NCBI GenBank assembly: GCA_002441135.1
Contig: DJVJ01000001.1
Location: forward strand, 1-5,504
Direction: 5' to 3'
From: Caryophanales bacterium UBA6259
GTDB lineage: Bacteria; Bacillota; Bacilli; Tepidibacillales; Tepidibacillaceae
Length of the DNA: 5,504 bases
In this document: in pieces, positions 5,307-5,504 of the stretch
Numbering within the stretch: position 1 is the stretch's first letter
Layout of the letters: the number at the start of each line of letters is the position of its first letter
Made by a program: the position numbers and the translations under genes
The notes under the pieces: generated by a model
Databases searched by the model: none
What the model saw: only the letters and a program-made list of their open reading frames with translations
Told to the model about the DNA's origin: nothing

Positions 5307-5335
5307 AAATTCTATATATATTGAAAAAATCCTTT
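5307..5335 (-). promoter_or_regulatory. Sigma-H promoter of the histidine kinase gene
   Basis: AAAGGATTT (5335-5327) and ATAGAATTT (5315-5307) are separated by 11 bp. This agrees at every defined position with the B. subtilis sigma-H consensus RnAGGAwWW-N11-12-RnnGAATwW. The start would be near 5301, giving a leader of about 25 bases. Sigma-H acts at the transition to stationary phase and drives kinA in B. subtilis. No convincing sigma-A promoter was seen in the same gap. The region is A/T-rich, which raises the chance of accidental matches, but the position is right. Confidence 0.68.
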
Positions 5336-5347
5336 AAACGGTTTAAA
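5333..5347. repeat. 15-bp palindrome beside the kinase promoter
   Basis: TTTAAAC and GTTTAAA arms surround a single central base. The palindrome overlaps the first three bases of the sigma-H -35 element and the last three T's of the SRP RNA terminator tract. It could be a repressor or activator site for the kinase gene. I do not recognise it as the site of a known Bacillus regulator. Confidence 0.4.
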
Positions 5348-5372
5348 AAAAGACATCCATTGGATGTCTTTT
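5345..5372 (-). terminator. Intrinsic terminator of the SRP RNA gene
   Basis: On the minus strand AAAAGACATCC-AAT-GGATGTCTTTT is an 11-bp stem with a 3-base loop, followed by further T's (seven in all from 5351 to 5345). It lies about ten bases after the expected mature 3' end of the SRP RNA. The plus-strand reading also ends in four T's, so weak termination in the other direction is possible. Confidence 0.88.
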
Positions 5373-5380
5373 ATAAAAGG

Positions 5381-5504
5381 TGTCGTGCACCTATCATTGA
5401 TTGATTCCGTATAAGCGTACTCATGTAGTTAGCTCGAGTCAGGCAACCCTACAACACACAGAAAATTCCACTTACCGCTGCTTCCTTCCGGACCTGACGG
5501 GGTT
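5381..5504 (-). ncRNA. scr: Signal recognition particle RNA (large, Bacillus type), 3' part
   Basis: The minus strand contains GTCAGGTCCGGAAGG followed by AAGCAGC (within 5498-5477), the nearly invariant helix 8 region with the GGAA tetraloop bound by the Ffh M domain. Downstream, GGGTTGCCTG, GAGCTAACT and a terminal GGTGCACGACA match the 3' half of B. subtilis scRNA, which ends GGTGCACGGTA. Bacillus SRP RNA is about 270 bases with an Alu-like domain, so roughly half lies beyond the window. The RNA scaffolds Ffh for co-translational targeting of membrane and secreted proteins. The 3' end at 5381 is estimated by analogy. Confidence 0.93.

Noticed and set aside
1..5504. Mobile element, CRISPR array, tRNA gene or phage remnant
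   Set aside because: I saw no transposase-like reading frame, terminal repeats, spaced direct repeats or tRNA cloverleaf. All longer gaps are explained by promoters, terminators or the rRNA leader.

Overview
The window reads as a chromosomal segment from a low-GC, endospore-forming Bacillota, most likely family Bacillaceae. The evidence is the gene order SRP RNA, dnaX, yaaK (ebfC), recR, yaaL, bofA, 16S rRNA leader, which matches the origin-proximal region of Bacillus subtilis. AT-rich codon use, strong Shine-Dalgarno sequences and the sporulation gene bofA fit this. I cannot name the species. Every supported feature is on the minus strand, so transcription runs from high to low coordinates.

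Reading in the direction of transcription: (1) 5504-5345 holds the 3' part of the SRP RNA and its terminator; the 5' part is outside the window. (2) 5335-3798 is a self-contained unit: a promoter matching the sigma-H consensus, a soluble two-PAS sensor histidine kinase and an intrinsic terminator. In B. subtilis dnaX follows the SRP RNA directly, so this unit is an addition relative to that model. (3) 3763-1067 is the DNA replication and repair operon dnaX-yaaK-recR. It starts at a strong sigma-A promoter and closes with a terminator that overlaps the recR stop codon. (4) 1055-439 holds yaaL and bofA, joined by a one-base TAGTG overlap; both are predicted to start with GTG. A weak sigma-E-like promoter and a small inverted repeat lie just upstream. 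(5) 399-1 is the control and leader region of an rRNA operon: tandem promoters P1 and P2, a boxA antitermination element and several small hairpins. The mature 16S rRNA begins at or just before the window edge.

The genes fall into three jobs. DnaX is the clamp-loader subunit, YaaK a nucleoid-associated protein and RecR a recombination mediator, so these serve replication and repair. The SRP RNA and rRNA operon serve protein export and translation. The kinase is probably a phosphorelay input at the start of sporulation, and BofA is the later inhibitor of pro-sigma-K processing in the mother cell.

The points most worth a second look are the consensus-quality sigma-H promoter on the extra kinase, the terminator plus sigma-E-like start that separates yaaL-bofA from recR, an A6G run inside an 8-bp inverted repeat in dnaX with a stop four codons into the -1 frame, and the duplicated start modules of the two rRNA promoters. 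No mobile element, CRISPR array or tRNA gene was seen.
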